Shown here one piece after another: positions 16,046 to 25,229 of a stretch of DNA of 64,000 bases. The notes beneath the pieces were generated by a model. The model worked only from the letters and a program-made list of their open reading frames with translations. It had not been told where the DNA came from and searched no databases. Source of the DNA: Streptomyces sp. NRRL F-5122. GTDB lineage: Bacteria > Actinomycetota > Actinomycetes > Streptomycetales > Streptomycetaceae. The stretch spans positions 89,061-153,060 of the forward strand of contig NZ_LMWH01000093.1 in the NCBI RefSeq assembly GCF_001507435.1, written 5' to 3'. Within the stretch, counting starts at the first letter, position 1. The number at the start of each line of letters is the position of its first letter. Position numbers and translations under genes: made by a program.

Positions 16046-17989
16046 ATGACGTCGACGCCGACGGGCGCCCGGCAGAACTTCGACCCGTCAGAAACGACCC
16101 GGTCGAGACTGCCATCACACCGGACGGGGCACACCGGCACCGATCATCGGAGCCGGAGGGCACTGCCGAGATACGACTACGAACACTACAGCCGGCTCGC
16201 GGGACCACTCACCCACCCGGACCCGTCCAAGCCGTACAGGGTCCGCTACCGCTCACTGCTCTCCCAGGAGCCGCACCGTGTCCGCGCCGCCCTGATGCTG
16301 TGCGCGGCGCCCCTGCTGTCACTGCTCCTGCTGGCCTGGCTGCTCCAGCCCAAGCACTGGACCGAGCGCCAGTACCCGGCCTACGACTTCCTGCCCGCCC
16401 TCGACGTGGTGATGCTCGTCTCGATCGGCCTGATCGAGTTCTTCCGCTGCATGACCGTACTGTCGAACGCGCATGCAACGCTGGTCGCCCGCGACCCCGT
16501 CCCGGTGGTGCCGCAGACCGGCACGAGAGTCGCCTTCCTCACCACGTACGTCCCCGGCAAGGAACCCCTGTCGATGGTGACGAAGACCCTGGAGGCGGCC
16601 GTACGACTGCGCCACCGGGGGCTTTTGCACATATGGCTGCTCGACGAGGGCGACGATCCCGGGGTGAAGGCGGTCTGTGAGCGTCTGGGCGTGCACCACT
16701 TCACCCGCAAGGACGTCCCCGAGTGGAACCGGCCCAAGGGCCCGCACCGCGCCCGGACCAAGCACGGCAACTACAACGCCTGGCTCCAGGCGCACGGCGA
16801 CGACTACGACTTCTTCGCCTCCGTCGACACCGACCACGTTCCGCTGCCCAACTACCTGGAGCGGATGCTGGGCTTCTTCCGCGACCCGGACGTGGGCTTC
16901 GTCATCGGCCCGCAGGTGTACGGCAACTACGACACCTTCGTCACCAAGGCCGCCGAGTCGCAGCAGTTCCTCTTCCACGCCCTGATCCAGCGGGCCGGCA
17001 ACCGCTACGGCTCCCCGATGTTCGTCGGCACGTCCAACGCCGTGCGGATCTCGGCGCTCAAGCAGGTCGGCGGCCTGTACGACTCGATCACCGAGGACAT
17101 GGCGACCGGCTTCGAGATCCACCGCCACAGGAACCCGGCCACCGGGAGAAAGTGGAGGTCGGTCTACACCCCCGACGTGCTCGCCGTCGGTGAGGGCCCC
17201 GGCGCCTGGACGGACTTCTTCACCCAGCAGCTGCGCTGGTCGCGGGGTACGTACGAGACGATCCTCAAGCAGTATTGGAAGGGCTTCTTCTCACTGCCGC
17301 CGGGCAAGCTCTTCAACTACACGATGATGATCGTCTTCTATCCGATGTCGGCCCTCAACTGGATCCTCGCGGCGCTCAGTTGTGCGCTGTTCCTGGGGCT
17401 GGGCGCCTCGGGTGTGAACATCGACCCGACGGTGTGGCTGATGCTGTACGGCAATGCGTCGGCGCTGCAGATCGGCCTGTACGTCTGGAACCGCCGGCAC
17501 AACGTCTCGCCGCACGAGCCGGAGGGCTCCGGAGGCGTGGCCGGCATGGTGATGTCCGCGCTGTCCGCACCGGTCTACGCCCGCTCGTTGCTGGACGCAG
17601 TGCTGCGCCGCAAGAGCCGGTTCGTGGTGACCCCCAAGGGCGATTCGGCGAGTCCCGACACGCTTTTCGGGACCTTCCGGATCCATCTGTTCTTCATTCT
17701 GGTCTTCGGCGGCTCGATCGTCGCCGGCTTCGTCCTCGGCCACGCCCACCCCGCGATGCTCGTCTGGGCCTCGATCGCTCTGCTGATCACCGCGTCCCCG
17801 GTCTTCGTGTGGCGCTGGACCCTGCGTCAGGAGCGGCGGAGGCGGGTGATCGCCGAGGAACCGCAGGACACCGTGGTGACTCCCGGGCAGCCCGCCGGGG
17901 CCCACGCACCGGCGCCGCGCACCGCGTGGAGCGGCCACCCGGGCCATGACCAGACCATGCAGATCGCTCTCGGGGGACACAAGAAATGA
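16046..17989 (+). CDS. cslA: Cellulose synthase-like glycosyltransferase CslA
   Basis: Processive family 2 glycosyltransferase of 647 residues that polymerises a beta-glycan at hyphal tips. The signature is complete: D261-x-D263 in SVDTDHV, TED at 349-351, and QxxRW at 394-398. Membrane segments flank the catalytic domain, two before it (near residues 80 and 115) and four or five after it, as in BcsA-like enzymes; the cytoplasmic N terminus is polar and variable. There is no C-terminal PilZ domain, so direct c-di-GMP activation is not evident. The stop overlaps the glxA start. In Streptomyces CslA works with GlxA and CslZ; that role is established for the family. Confidence 0.96.
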   Translation: MTSTPTGARQNFDPSETTRSRLPSHRTGHTGTDHRSRRALPRYDYEHYSRLAGPLTHPDPSKPYRVRYRSLLSQEPHRVRAALMLCAAPLLSLLLLAWLLQPKHWTERQYPAYDFLPALDVVMLVSIGLIEFFRCMTVLSNAHATLVARDPVPVVPQTGTRVAFLTTYVPGKEPLSMVTKTLEAAVRLRHRGLLHIWLLDEGDDPGVKAVCERLGVHHFTRKDVPEWNRPKGPHRARTKHGNYNAWLQAHGDDYDFFASVDTDHVPLPNYLERMLGFFRDPDVGFVIGPQVYGNYDTFVTKAAESQQFLFHALIQRAGNRYGSPMFVGTSNAVRISALKQVGGLYDSITEDMATGFEIHRHRNPATGRKWRSVYTPDVLAVGEGPGAWTDFFTQQLRWSRGTYETILKQYWKGFFSLPPGKLFNYTMMIVFYPMSALNWILAALSCALFLGLGASGVNIDPTVWLMLYGNASALQIGLYVWNRRHNVSPHEPEGSGGVAGMVMSALSAPVYARSLLDAVLRRKSRFVVTPKGDSASPDTLFGTFRIHLFFILVFGGSIVAGFVLGHAHPAMLVWASIALLITASPVFVWRWTLRQERRRRVIAEEPQDTVVTPGQPAGAHAPAPRTAWSGHPGHDQTMQIALGGHKK

Positions 17990-19923
17990 ATGACCCGGCC
18001 GGTCACCGTCGTGTTCGTCGTCTCGCGATCGGCACGGCGGTGGTCATCGCACTGGGCGGAATGAACGGACCGTGGCTGTACCGCTTCGGGTCGGAGCGGT
18101 ACCACGACTACACGATCAACAAGCCCGAGTACAAAGCCCGGAACGGCTACTGGCAGATCGTCGAGTTCCCCGAGGAGTACCGGCAGGACACCATCCACGC
18201 CGTGCTGCTGCACACGGGGAAGGTGCTGCTGATCGCCGGCTCGGGCAACAACCAGGACAACTTCGACAAGAAGCAGTTCGACAGCCGTCTCTGGGACCCC
18301 GTGAAGGGCACGATCAAGAAGATCCCGACGCCGAACGACCTGTTCTGCACCGGCCACACGCAGCTGGCGGACGGCAGGATCCTGATCGCGGGCGGCACCA
18401 AGCGCTACGAGAAACTGAAGGGGGACGTCACCAAGGCCGGCGGCCTGATGATCGTGCACAACGAGAATCCGGACAAGCCGATCACGCTGCCCGCGGGCAC
18501 CACGTTCACCGGCAAGGCGAACGGCAAGACCTTCCTCTCCAAGGACCCCGTCCTGGTGCCGCGGGCCAAGAAGGTCTTCGACAAGAAGACCGGACGCTTC
18601 CTGCGCAACGACCCGGGGCTCGGCCGTATCTACGTCGAGGCCCAGAAGAGCGGCTCCCGGTACGAGACCGGCACCCAGGACAACTACCGCGTCAAGGGCC
18701 TGACCGGCTCCGACGCGCGCAACACCTATGGCATCGCGCAGAAGCTCGGCCTCGACAAGAAGGACTTCCAGGGCATCCGTGACGCCTACGAGTTCGATCC
18801 GGTCGCCGAGAAGTACATCAAGGTCGACCCGATGAAGGAGGCCCGCTGGTACCCCACGCTCACCACCCTGAGCGACGGCAGGATCCTCAGCGTCTCCGGG
18901 CTCGACGACATCGGGCAGCTCGTCCCGGGCAAGAACGAGGTCTTCGATCCGAAGACCGGGAAGTGGACGTACACCTCGAAGATCCGCCAGTTCCCGACCT
19001 ATCCCGCACTCTTCCTGATGGAGAACGGCAAGCTCTTCTACTCGGGTTCGAACGCGGGATACGGCCCGGACGACGTGGGCCGTGACCCCGGCATCTGGGA
19101 CGTGGACACCAACAGCTTCACCGAACTGCCCGGGCTGAGCGCCCCCGGGATGATGGAGACGTCCGGCACCGTACTGCTGCCGCCTGCCCAGGACGAGACG
19201 TACATGGTCATCGGCGGCGGCGGGGTGGGCGAGTCCGAGCTGTCCACCAACAGGACCCGGCTGATCGACCTCAAGTCGGCCGCCCCCCGCTTCGTCGACG
19301 GACCCGCCCTGGAGAAGGGCACCCGCTATCCGCAGTCCTCGGTCCTGCCCGACGACACCGTGCTGGTGTCGGGCGGCTCGGAGGACTACCGGGGCCGCGG
19401 CGAGTCGAACATCCTCCAGGCGCGGATCTACCACCCGGACACCAACACGTTCCAGCGGGTGGCCGATCCGCTGGTGGGCCGCAACTACCACTCGGGCTCG
19501 ATCCTGCTGCCCGACGGCCGCGTGATGTTCTTCGGCTCGGACTCGCTCTACGCCGACAAGGCCGACACCAAACCCGGTGTATTCGAACAGCGCATCGAGA
19601 TCTACACGCCGCCGTATCTGTACCGCGACTCGCGGCCTTCCCTCTCGGGCGGACCGCAGACCATCGCACGCGGCGCGTCGGGCACCTTCACCTCGCAGCA
19701 CGCCCCGACGATCAGGAAGGTCCGGCTCATCAGGCCCAGCGCCTCCACACATGTCACGGACGTGGACCAGCGCTCGATCGCGCTGGACTTCACGACGTCC
19801 GGGGACAAGATCACGGTCACGGTCCCGAAGAACCGCAACCTCGTCCAGTCGGGCTGGTACATGCTGTTCGCCGACGACGACCAGGGGACGCCGTCGACCG
19901 CGCAGTGGGTCAAGGTGCCGTAG
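17986..19923 (+). CDS. glxA: Copper radical oxidase GlxA (galactose oxidase-like)
   Basis: Membrane-anchored mononuclear copper radical oxidase, 645 residues, with a single N-terminal transmembrane/signal segment (residues ~10-30) and a Kelch-type beta-propeller followed by an Ig-like C-terminal domain. Cys121 (FCTGH) and the RWYPT segment (Trp288, Tyr289) supply the Tyr-Cys cofactor and stacking Trp; NYHSGS and STHVTD add copper-ligand histidines. Translation is coupled to cslA by a four-base overlap. In S. lividans GlxA is needed for deposition of the CslA-made glycan at hyphal tips, so it likely oxidises that polymer. Confidence 0.96.
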   Translation: MNDPAGHRRVRRLAIGTAVVIALGGMNGPWLYRFGSERYHDYTINKPEYKARNGYWQIVEFPEEYRQDTIHAVLLHTGKVLLIAGSGNNQDNFDKKQFDSRLWDPVKGTIKKIPTPNDLFCTGHTQLADGRILIAGGTKRYEKLKGDVTKAGGLMIVHNENPDKPITLPAGTTFTGKANGKTFLSKDPVLVPRAKKVFDKKTGRFLRNDPGLGRIYVEAQKSGSRYETGTQDNYRVKGLTGSDARNTYGIAQKLGLDKKDFQGIRDAYEFDPVAEKYIKVDPMKEARWYPTLTTLSDGRILSVSGLDDIGQLVPGKNEVFDPKTGKWTYTSKIRQFPTYPALFLMENGKLFYSGSNAGYGPDDVGRDPGIWDVDTNSFTELPGLSAPGMMETSGTVLLPPAQDETYMVIGGGGVGESELSTNRTRLIDLKSAAPRFVDGPALEKGTRYPQSSVLPDDTVLVSGGSEDYRGRGESNILQARIYHPDTNTFQRVADPLVGRNYHSGSILLPDGRVMFFGSDSLYADKADTKPGVFEQRIEIYTPPYLYRDSRPSLSGGPQTIARGASGTFTSQHAPTIRKVRLIRPSASTHVTDVDQRSIALDFTTSGDKITVTVPKNRNLVQSGWYMLFADDDQGTPSTAQWVKVP

Positions 19924-19936
19924 CCGTCCCGTGCTC

Positions 19937-19969
19937 GGGGGCGCCCTGCGTCCGGCGGAGGGCGCCCCC
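19937..19969. terminator. Bidirectional terminator between glxA and cslZ
   Basis: A perfect 11-bp inverted repeat, GGGGGCGCCCT/AGGGCGCCCCC, with an 11-base loop lies between the two convergent stop codons. Confidence 0.88.
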
Positions 19970-19984
19970 GGCTCCGCACAGGCT

Positions 19985-21007
19985 CTACGAGCCGCCGTCG
20001 GTGAGGTCGAGCGCGTAGGACGGCCACCACTGCCCGGCCTTCGGGCCGCCCTTGCACGTGCCGTCCGACTCGCCCGGACGCTTCACCCACAGGTAGGCGT
20101 CCACCAGCGGGTCAGCCGTGTCGGTCGTCGGGGCCTCGCCCAGGGCGCGGCCCGGCGGATTGCACCACCGCTCCTGTGGATCCCCGCCCGTGTAGGGACC
20201 GTTGCCGTTGCGGCTGGTGTCGATCACGAACGGCTTGCCGCCGATCCTCGCCGACAACTGCTTGCCGTACCCGGTCGAATCCTGTGTCGAGTAGAAGTTG
20301 GAGACGTTCACCGCGAAGCCGTCCGCCTGCTCGACACCCGCCCGCTGGAGGGGCTCGAAGATCCGGTCGGCGTGCTGCCAGCCCGCGTTGCCCGCGTCCA
20401 GGTACACCTTGGCGTTCTTCAGCGCCTTGAGCGTGGTGATCGCCCCCTTGAGCAGGTCGTACCGCTCCTCGTGGAACTCGGCCGGGGTGCAGCCGTCCAC
20501 CATGTGCAGCACCGCGTCCGGCTCCAGGACCACCATCGCCCGCCGGTCCCCGATCCCGCGGGCCACGCCGTCGATCCACGCCCGGTACGCGCCGCCGTCG
20601 GCCGCGCCGCCCTGCGAGAACTGGCCGCAGTCGCGGTGCGGGATGTTGTAGAGGACCAGGAGTGCCGTACGGTCCGCCCTCGCCGCGGCCTCGGTGAACC
20701 CCCGCGCCTCCTGCGCCGGGTTCTCCGGGCCGATCCACTCCCCCGTCGGCTGCTCGGCGATCCTTCTTATCCGGTCCGCCTCGGCCGCCCTGCCGGCCTT
20801 CTCGTACGCGGCGACCTGCCGGGCCGCGTTCCCTTCCGGGTTGACCCAGAACGGGTCCGAAGCCTTCGGTTGCTGGGTGACGGTCCCGCTCGGGCGCTCT
20901 TTGCGGTCCTCCCCGTTCCCGGCGGAGGAACACCCGGCCAGCAGCAGCGCGGCCCCCACCGCCGCCGCCGCCGCGGCCCGCGGCCCCCCACCCCTCGTCC
21001 CGTACAT
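19985..21007 (-). CDS. cslZ: Glycoside hydrolase family 6 lipoprotein (CslZ)
   Basis: Secreted endoglucanase/cellobiohydrolase-like protein of 340 residues with a lipobox (LLLAGC), so probably anchored outside the membrane. GH6 features include the YNIPHRDCG loop, the catalytic acid region VVLEPDAV, NVSNF and the C-terminal DAYLWVKRPGESDG signature. The ATG at 21007 has GGGGGAG five bases upstream; the earlier ATG is discounted. It faces glxA and belongs functionally with cslA: glucanases accompany most bacterial cellulose synthases and trim or release nascent chains. Confidence 0.92.
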   Translation of the reverse strand: MYGTRGGGPRAAAAAAVGAALLLAGCSSAGNGEDRKERPSGTVTQQPKASDPFWVNPEGNAARQVAAYEKAGRAAEADRIRRIAEQPTGEWIGPENPAQEARGFTEAAARADRTALLVLYNIPHRDCGQFSQGGAADGGAYRAWIDGVARGIGDRRAMVVLEPDAVLHMVDGCTPAEFHEERYDLLKGAITTLKALKNAKVYLDAGNAGWQHADRIFEPLQRAGVEQADGFAVNVSNFYSTQDSTGYGKQLSARIGGKPFVIDTSRNGNGPYTGGDPQERWCNPPGRALGEAPTTDTADPLVDAYLWVKRPGESDGTCKGGPKAGQWWPSYALDLTDGGS

Positions 21008-21123
21008 CCAACTCCCCCTTGGGTGTACCACTTTGGGCGTTCCGCCTTACCCCCCAATCCTGACATACCCGTCGCGTCCCGCCCATGAGATCGCGCGGCT
21101 GTTGCCCGAGACCTGTGGCCGCG

Positions 21124-21789
21124 TCACCGGCCCACGCCCGTCAGATACGCCGACACCACCACGTTCGCCGAGTAGGTGTGCCTCGCCCGGTCGTAGCTCC
21201 CGCCACAGGTGATCAGCCGGAGTTCGGCCCGTCCCGGCTCCCGCGGGCCGTACGCCTGCCGGGCGTCGAAGGTGTCGCGGGCAAGGACCTTGACGTCCTC
21301 CACGGTGAACCGGGCGACCCGGCCGTCGTCACGGGCCACGCGCACCACCGCGCCCGGCCGCAGACCGCTCAGCCGGTGGAACACCGCCGGTTTGCTCTCG
21401 GTGTCCACATGCCCGACGAACAGCGCGGTCCCGGCGACCCCCGGTGCCACTCCCGCCTGGTACCACCCGACCGCGCCCGGCTGGTCGTAGGACGGCGGAT
21501 CCACCGCTCCCCGCCCGTCCAGGCCCCGCGGCACGACCGGCGCCTGCACCCCTATGTCGGGGATGTCGACGCGCAGCGGTGCCGCCTGACTCAACGGTGT
21601 GGCGGCAGACGGCAGTTCGGTCTGCGGGGGACGTCCTACGGCGGCCATGTCGCCGGTCATGGGCGCGGAGATCCCCTGGCGCACATCGGTGATCTCACTC
21701 CCCCACTGCCACAGCCCGAGCAGCAGGACCACCCAGGCGAGCCCCATCAGCAGTCGTCCGGTGCCGCAGGATCGTTCGTCTCTGGCCAT
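21124..21789 (-). CDS. Class F sortase
   Basis: Transpeptidase-like membrane protein, 221 residues, with one N-terminal membrane segment (LLMGLAWVVLLLGLW) and an extracellular sortase barrel. Catalytic residues are His in FVGHVDT, Cys in LRLITCGG and Arg in the RARHTYSANVV region. Class F sortases attach LPXTG-type proteins to the wall. It starts three bases after the stop of the gene upstream, a secreted C-terminally anchored protein, so the two are co-transcribed and probably co-functional, although that partner lacks a recognisable sorting motif. Confidence 0.88.
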   Translation of the reverse strand: MARDERSCGTGRLLMGLAWVVLLLGLWQWGSEITDVRQGISAPMTGDMAAVGRPPQTELPSAATPLSQAAPLRVDIPDIGVQAPVVPRGLDGRGAVDPPSYDQPGAVGWYQAGVAPGVAGTALFVGHVDTESKPAVFHRLSGLRPGAVVRVARDDGRVARFTVEDVKVLARDTFDARQAYGPREPGRAELRLITCGGSYDRARHTYSANVVVSAYLTGVGR

Positions 21790-21792
21790 GCT

Positions 21793-22392
21793 TCACTCCG
21801 TGTCGCGACTGCGGCGGACACCCCGGGCGACGACTGCGGCGAACGCGACGCCCGCAAGAAGGAGCCCGAAGACCGCATGCCAGGTGCCGGGTGCCGCGAC
21901 CCGGGCGTCCGAGGGGGAGGCGTTCGAGGTGCCGCCGCCGCCCGCCTGGACCGGCGCGGTGGGCGAGGAGGGCGCGGACGGCGTGGCCGTGGTGGTGGGG
22001 AACGCCTGGGCGCTCACGCTCGCGCTCGGGGCGGCCGTGGCGGCCGGCGACGGGGGCGCCGACGGCCCGGCCACGGTGATCATGCCCTTGATCTCCTGGC
22101 CGTCGCAGTCGACGGTGACGGCGTGAGGGCCCACGGTCGACGAGGAGCGGATGCGGGTGTCGCCGGTCAGCGTGCCGTCCTCACCGACGAGCCGTGTGTC
22201 CGCGACGAAGGCGTCGGACACCGCGGTGCCCGACGTACCGGCACAGCCCCGCACGGACAGCCTGACGTCGGTACCGGGCGTGGGGATCGCAGGGGTCAGC
22301 CAGACACCCTGCTCGTCCGCCGCGTGCGCCGTGGGCGCAAGGGCGGCCGCGACGGCGACCACCGCACAGAGAGTGAGCCGTAGTGAGCCCAT
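21793..22392 (-). CDS. Secreted, C-terminally membrane-anchored protein in sortase operon
   Basis: 199 residues: signal peptide ending AHA (about residue 24), a ~80-residue Ig-like region with two cysteines (RGCAG, TVDCDG) that could form a disulfide, a long Ala/Pro/Ser/Thr linker, and a C-terminal transmembrane helix followed by RGVRRSRDTE. GGGAGG precedes the ATG. The layout resembles sortase substrates, but no LPXTG/LAXTG motif is visible before the helix, so it may be a simple membrane protein partnered with the adjacent sortase. Confidence 0.75.
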   Translation of the reverse strand: MGSLRLTLCAVVAVAAALAPTAHAADEQGVWLTPAIPTPGTDVRLSVRGCAGTSGTAVSDAFVADTRLVGEDGTLTGDTRIRSSSTVGPHAVTVDCDGQEIKGMITVAGPSAPPSPAATAAPSASVSAQAFPTTTATPSAPSSPTAPVQAGGGGTSNASPSDARVAAPGTWHAVFGLLLAGVAFAAVVARGVRRSRDTE

Positions 22393-22491
22393 CGTGAACC
22401 TCCCGATACCAGGAGGTTCTCTCGTCGGGCACTCGGGCGCATCCGGACGGGGCCCGCCACTACTCCGTTGGAGGGTCGGCCCCGGTGCCGG

Positions 22492-23271
22492 TCAGACGAT
22501 GTCGACCAGGTCCGCGATGGAGTCCACGACATGGGAGGGACGGAAGGGGAACCTGTCGATCTGCTCCCGCGTGGTCAGTCCGGTGAGCACCAGGAACGTC
22601 TGCATTCCAGCCTCCATACCGGCCAGTACGTCGGTGTCCATGCGGTCGCCGATCATCGCGCTGGTCTCGGAGTGGGCCCCGAGTGTGTTCAGGCCGGTCC
22701 GCATCATGAGCGGGTTCGGCTTGCCCGCGAAGTACGGCTTCTTGCCGCTCGCCTTGGTGATCAGCGCGGCGACGGCGCCGGTGGCGGGCAGCGGGCCCGC
22801 GGGCGAGGGGCCGGTCTCGTCGGGGTTGGTGCCGATGAACCGCGCCCCGTTCTTGATCAGCCGCACCGCCGTGGTCATGGCCTCGAAGGAGTAGGTTCGG
22901 GTCTCGCCGAGCACGACGTAGTCCGGGTCCTGGTCGGTCAGGACATAGCCGATGTCGTGCAGCGCCGTGGTCAGCCCGGCCTCCCCGATCACGTAGGCCG
23001 AGCCGCCGGGGCGCTGGTCGTCCAGGAACTGGGCGGTGGCCAGCGCCGAGGTCCAGATGTTCGCCACCGGTACCTCGAGACCCATGCGGCTCAGGCGGGC
23101 GTGCAGATCGCGCGGGGTGTAGATCGAGTTGTTGGTCAGGACCAGGAAGGGCTTGCCGGACTCACGCAGCTTCTTGAGGAACGCGTCGGCACCGGGGATC
23201 GGAACACCCTCGTGAATGAGCACACCGTCCATGTCGGTGAGCCATGACTCGATGGGCTTGCGCTCTGCCAT
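22492..23271 (-). CDS. HAD-superfamily subfamily IIA hydrolase (NagD-like)
   Basis: Phosphatase of 259 residues. HAD motifs: TDMDGVL (nucleophile Asp), LTNNS, the GKPNP lysine and GDRMDTDV. The cap inserted between motifs II and III is the IIA type, as in NagD and para-nitrophenyl phosphatases; substrates are usually small sugar or nucleoside phosphates. It follows the aminophosphonate importer cluster in the same direction with a 48-bp gap, so it might be read through, but a role in phosphonate use is not implied by its family. Confidence 0.88.
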   Translation of the reverse strand: MAERKPIESWLTDMDGVLIHEGVPIPGADAFLKKLRESGKPFLVLTNNSIYTPRDLHARLSRMGLEVPVANIWTSALATAQFLDDQRPGGSAYVIGEAGLTTALHDIGYVLTDQDPDYVVLGETRTYSFEAMTTAVRLIKNGARFIGTNPDETGPSPAGPLPATGAVAALITKASGKKPYFAGKPNPLMMRTGLNTLGAHSETSAMIGDRMDTDVLAGMEAGMQTFLVLTGLTTREQIDRFPFRPSHVVDSIADLVDIV

Positions 23272-23319
23272 CTGCGATCTCCTGCCGTACGTCTCGCTGC
23301 GTGAGTCCCAGCGTAGCGA

Positions 23320-24381
23320 TCAGCTGTTCGTGGCGGATTTCCAGTCGTCGACGTAGGACTGAAGGTTCTTGTCGATGTCGGACCAGTCCGGCTCGAAGAC
23401 GTCGACGCCGTCCATCAGTTTGGTGAGGGCGATGGCGTTGGCGTCGGTGGTCTTGACGTCCGTGCGGGCGCTGAAGCCGCCGCCGATCTCGCTGACCTGT
23501 TGCTGCGCCGTCTGGCCGAGCATGTAGTCGAGGAGCTTCTTGCCGTTCTCGCTGTGCGGGGCCTTGCCGATGAGGCCGGCCGCGTACGGCAGCGCGAAGG
23601 TGGTCGCCTTGCCGCCCTGGGTGGCCGGGAACCAGATGCCGAGGTTCGGCATGGACTTGGACTGGGCGAAGTTCATCTGGACGTCACCGTTGGCGACGAG
23701 GAGTTCGCCCTTGTCGACCTTGGGCGCGAGCTTGCCCGTGGAGGCCGACGGGCCGACGTTGTTGGCCTGGAGCTTCTTCAGGTAGTCGAGCGCAGCCTGC
23801 TTGCCGCCGAAGTCGTGCATCGCCTTGACCAGCACGGCGGTTCCGTCACCGGCGACACCCGGGGTGGAGTACTGGAGCTTCTCCTTGTACTTGGCGTCCA
23901 GCAGTTCCTCCCAGGTGGTGGGGGCCTGCTTCAGCTCCTTCTTGTTGTAGACGAACCCGAAGTAGTTGTTGACGACGGAGGTCCAGGTGCCGTCCTCCGC
24001 CTTGTCGGCACCGGAGACCTGGTCGGAGCCCTGGGGCGCGTACTTCGCCAGGAGTCCCTTGTCGTCGGCCTGCTGGATGAAGGGGGGCAGCGTGACGATC
24101 ACATCGGCCTGGGGGTTGCTCCGCTCGCGCAGGGCGCGCTGGACCACCTCGCCCGAGCCGCCCTCGACGTACTCGACCTTGATTCCGGTCTGCTTCTCGA
24201 AGTCCTTGAAGACACGGTCGTACCAGCCGTCGCCGTTCTCGCCCTTGAGGCCGTCCGCGCTGTAGACGGTGACGGTCTTGGCGTCGGCAGCGGAGGAGTC
24301 GCCTCCGCAGGCGGTGAGGGATCCGGCGAGGACCAGGCTGCCGAGGACGGCGGCGATCGGCTTGGCGGTGTTCGTGGGCAT
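23320..24381 (-). CDS. 2-aminoethylphosphonate-type ABC transporter substrate-binding lipoprotein (PhnS-like)
   Basis: Periplasmic-type binding protein (iron/thiamine/AEP family), 353 residues. A signal sequence ends in the lipobox LTACGG. Family features include the VTVYSADG start of the mature domain, GGSGEVVQRALRER and the WEELLDAKYKEKL loop. AAGGAG lies upstream of the ATG. It is the last gene of the importer operon. The accompanying FAD oxidase and phosphonatase-like hydrolase make aminophosphonates the most likely cargo; sequence alone cannot exclude another organophosphorus compound. Confidence 0.83.
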   Translation of the reverse strand: MPTNTAKPIAAVLGSLVLAGSLTACGGDSSAADAKTVTVYSADGLKGENGDGWYDRVFKDFEKQTGIKVEYVEGGSGEVVQRALRERSNPQADVIVTLPPFIQQADDKGLLAKYAPQGSDQVSGADKAEDGTWTSVVNNYFGFVYNKKELKQAPTTWEELLDAKYKEKLQYSTPGVAGDGTAVLVKAMHDFGGKQAALDYLKKLQANNVGPSASTGKLAPKVDKGELLVANGDVQMNFAQSKSMPNLGIWFPATQGGKATTFALPYAAGLIGKAPHSENGKKLLDYMLGQTAQQQVSEIGGGFSARTDVKTTDANAIALTKLMDGVDVFEPDWSDIDKNLQSYVDDWKSATNS

Positions 24382-24431
24382 GGCGAGATGAACTCCTTGC
24401 GGGAAAAGGGTGATTCGGGTGGTCGGGACGG

Positions 24432-25229
24432 TCAGCGGTAGGAGGCCCGGGTGCGGATACGTGCCACGGCGAACAGGACGAGCAGGGTGGCCGCCATGAG
24501 GACGACCGCAAGGGCCGATCCGGTGAACAGCGAGCCCCGGTCGGTGGCGGCGTAGATCTGTACCGGCAACGGGACCCAGTCAGGCGGATAGAGCATCATC
24601 GTGGCGCTCAACTCGCCCATGGACAGGGCGAAGCAGAGACCCGCGGCGGCCGTGAGGGACGGCAGCAGCAGTGGCAGCCGTACCCGCCACAGGACGTATG
24701 CGGGCCGGGCGCCGAGCGAGGCCGCGGCCTGCTCGTAGGCGGGGTCGAGGCGGAGTACGGCCGCGGAGACGGACTGGTAGGCGAAGGCCGTGACGAGCAC
24801 GGTGTGGGCGAGAATCACGATCCACCGGGTGCCGTTGAGCAGCACGGGGGGCTGAGAGAAGGCGACGAGGACCGCGAGCCCGACCACGACCGAGGGCACG
24901 GCGACGGGCAGTACGAACAGGGCGTCCAGCACCCGGCGCAGGGGCCGGGGCAGAGCATGCGCGCCGAGCGCGCCCCAGGTACCCACGGCGAGCGCGAGCA
25001 GGCTCGCGGTCACCGCGGTGACCAGGCTGGTGATCAGCGCCTGGAGCGATTCGCCGCTGGTGGCGGCGGTGTAGTGGGCGGTCGTGAAATCGGAGGGAAG
25101 CACGCCCGACCAGTGCCCGGCGAACGAGGCCGCGAGGATGACGAGCAGGGGCAGGGCGAACAGGGGGAGGAAGAGGAGGAGGAAGAGCACCCACAGGGTC
25201 CACTTCCCGGTGCGGCTATGCACCAGCAC
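24432..25229 (-). CDS. Phosphonate ABC transporter permease (PhnV-like)
   Basis: Permease of 265 residues with six predicted membrane segments. The coupling motif AAASLGARPAYVLWRVRLPLL is typical of iron/AEP-type importers. The GTG at 25229 overlaps the preceding permease gene by 14 bases. It pairs with that permease. Confidence 0.85.
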   Translation of the reverse strand: MLVHSRTGKWTLWVLFLLLFLPLFALPLLVILAASFAGHWSGVLPSDFTTAHYTAATSGESLQALITSLVTAVTASLLALAVGTWGALGAHALPRPLRRVLDALFVLPVAVPSVVVGLAVLVAFSQPPVLLNGTRWIVILAHTVLVTAFAYQSVSAAVLRLDPAYEQAAASLGARPAYVLWRVRLPLLLPSLTAAAGLCFALSMGELSATMMLYPPDWVPLPVQIYAATDRGSLFTGSALAVVLMAATLLVLFAVARIRTRASYR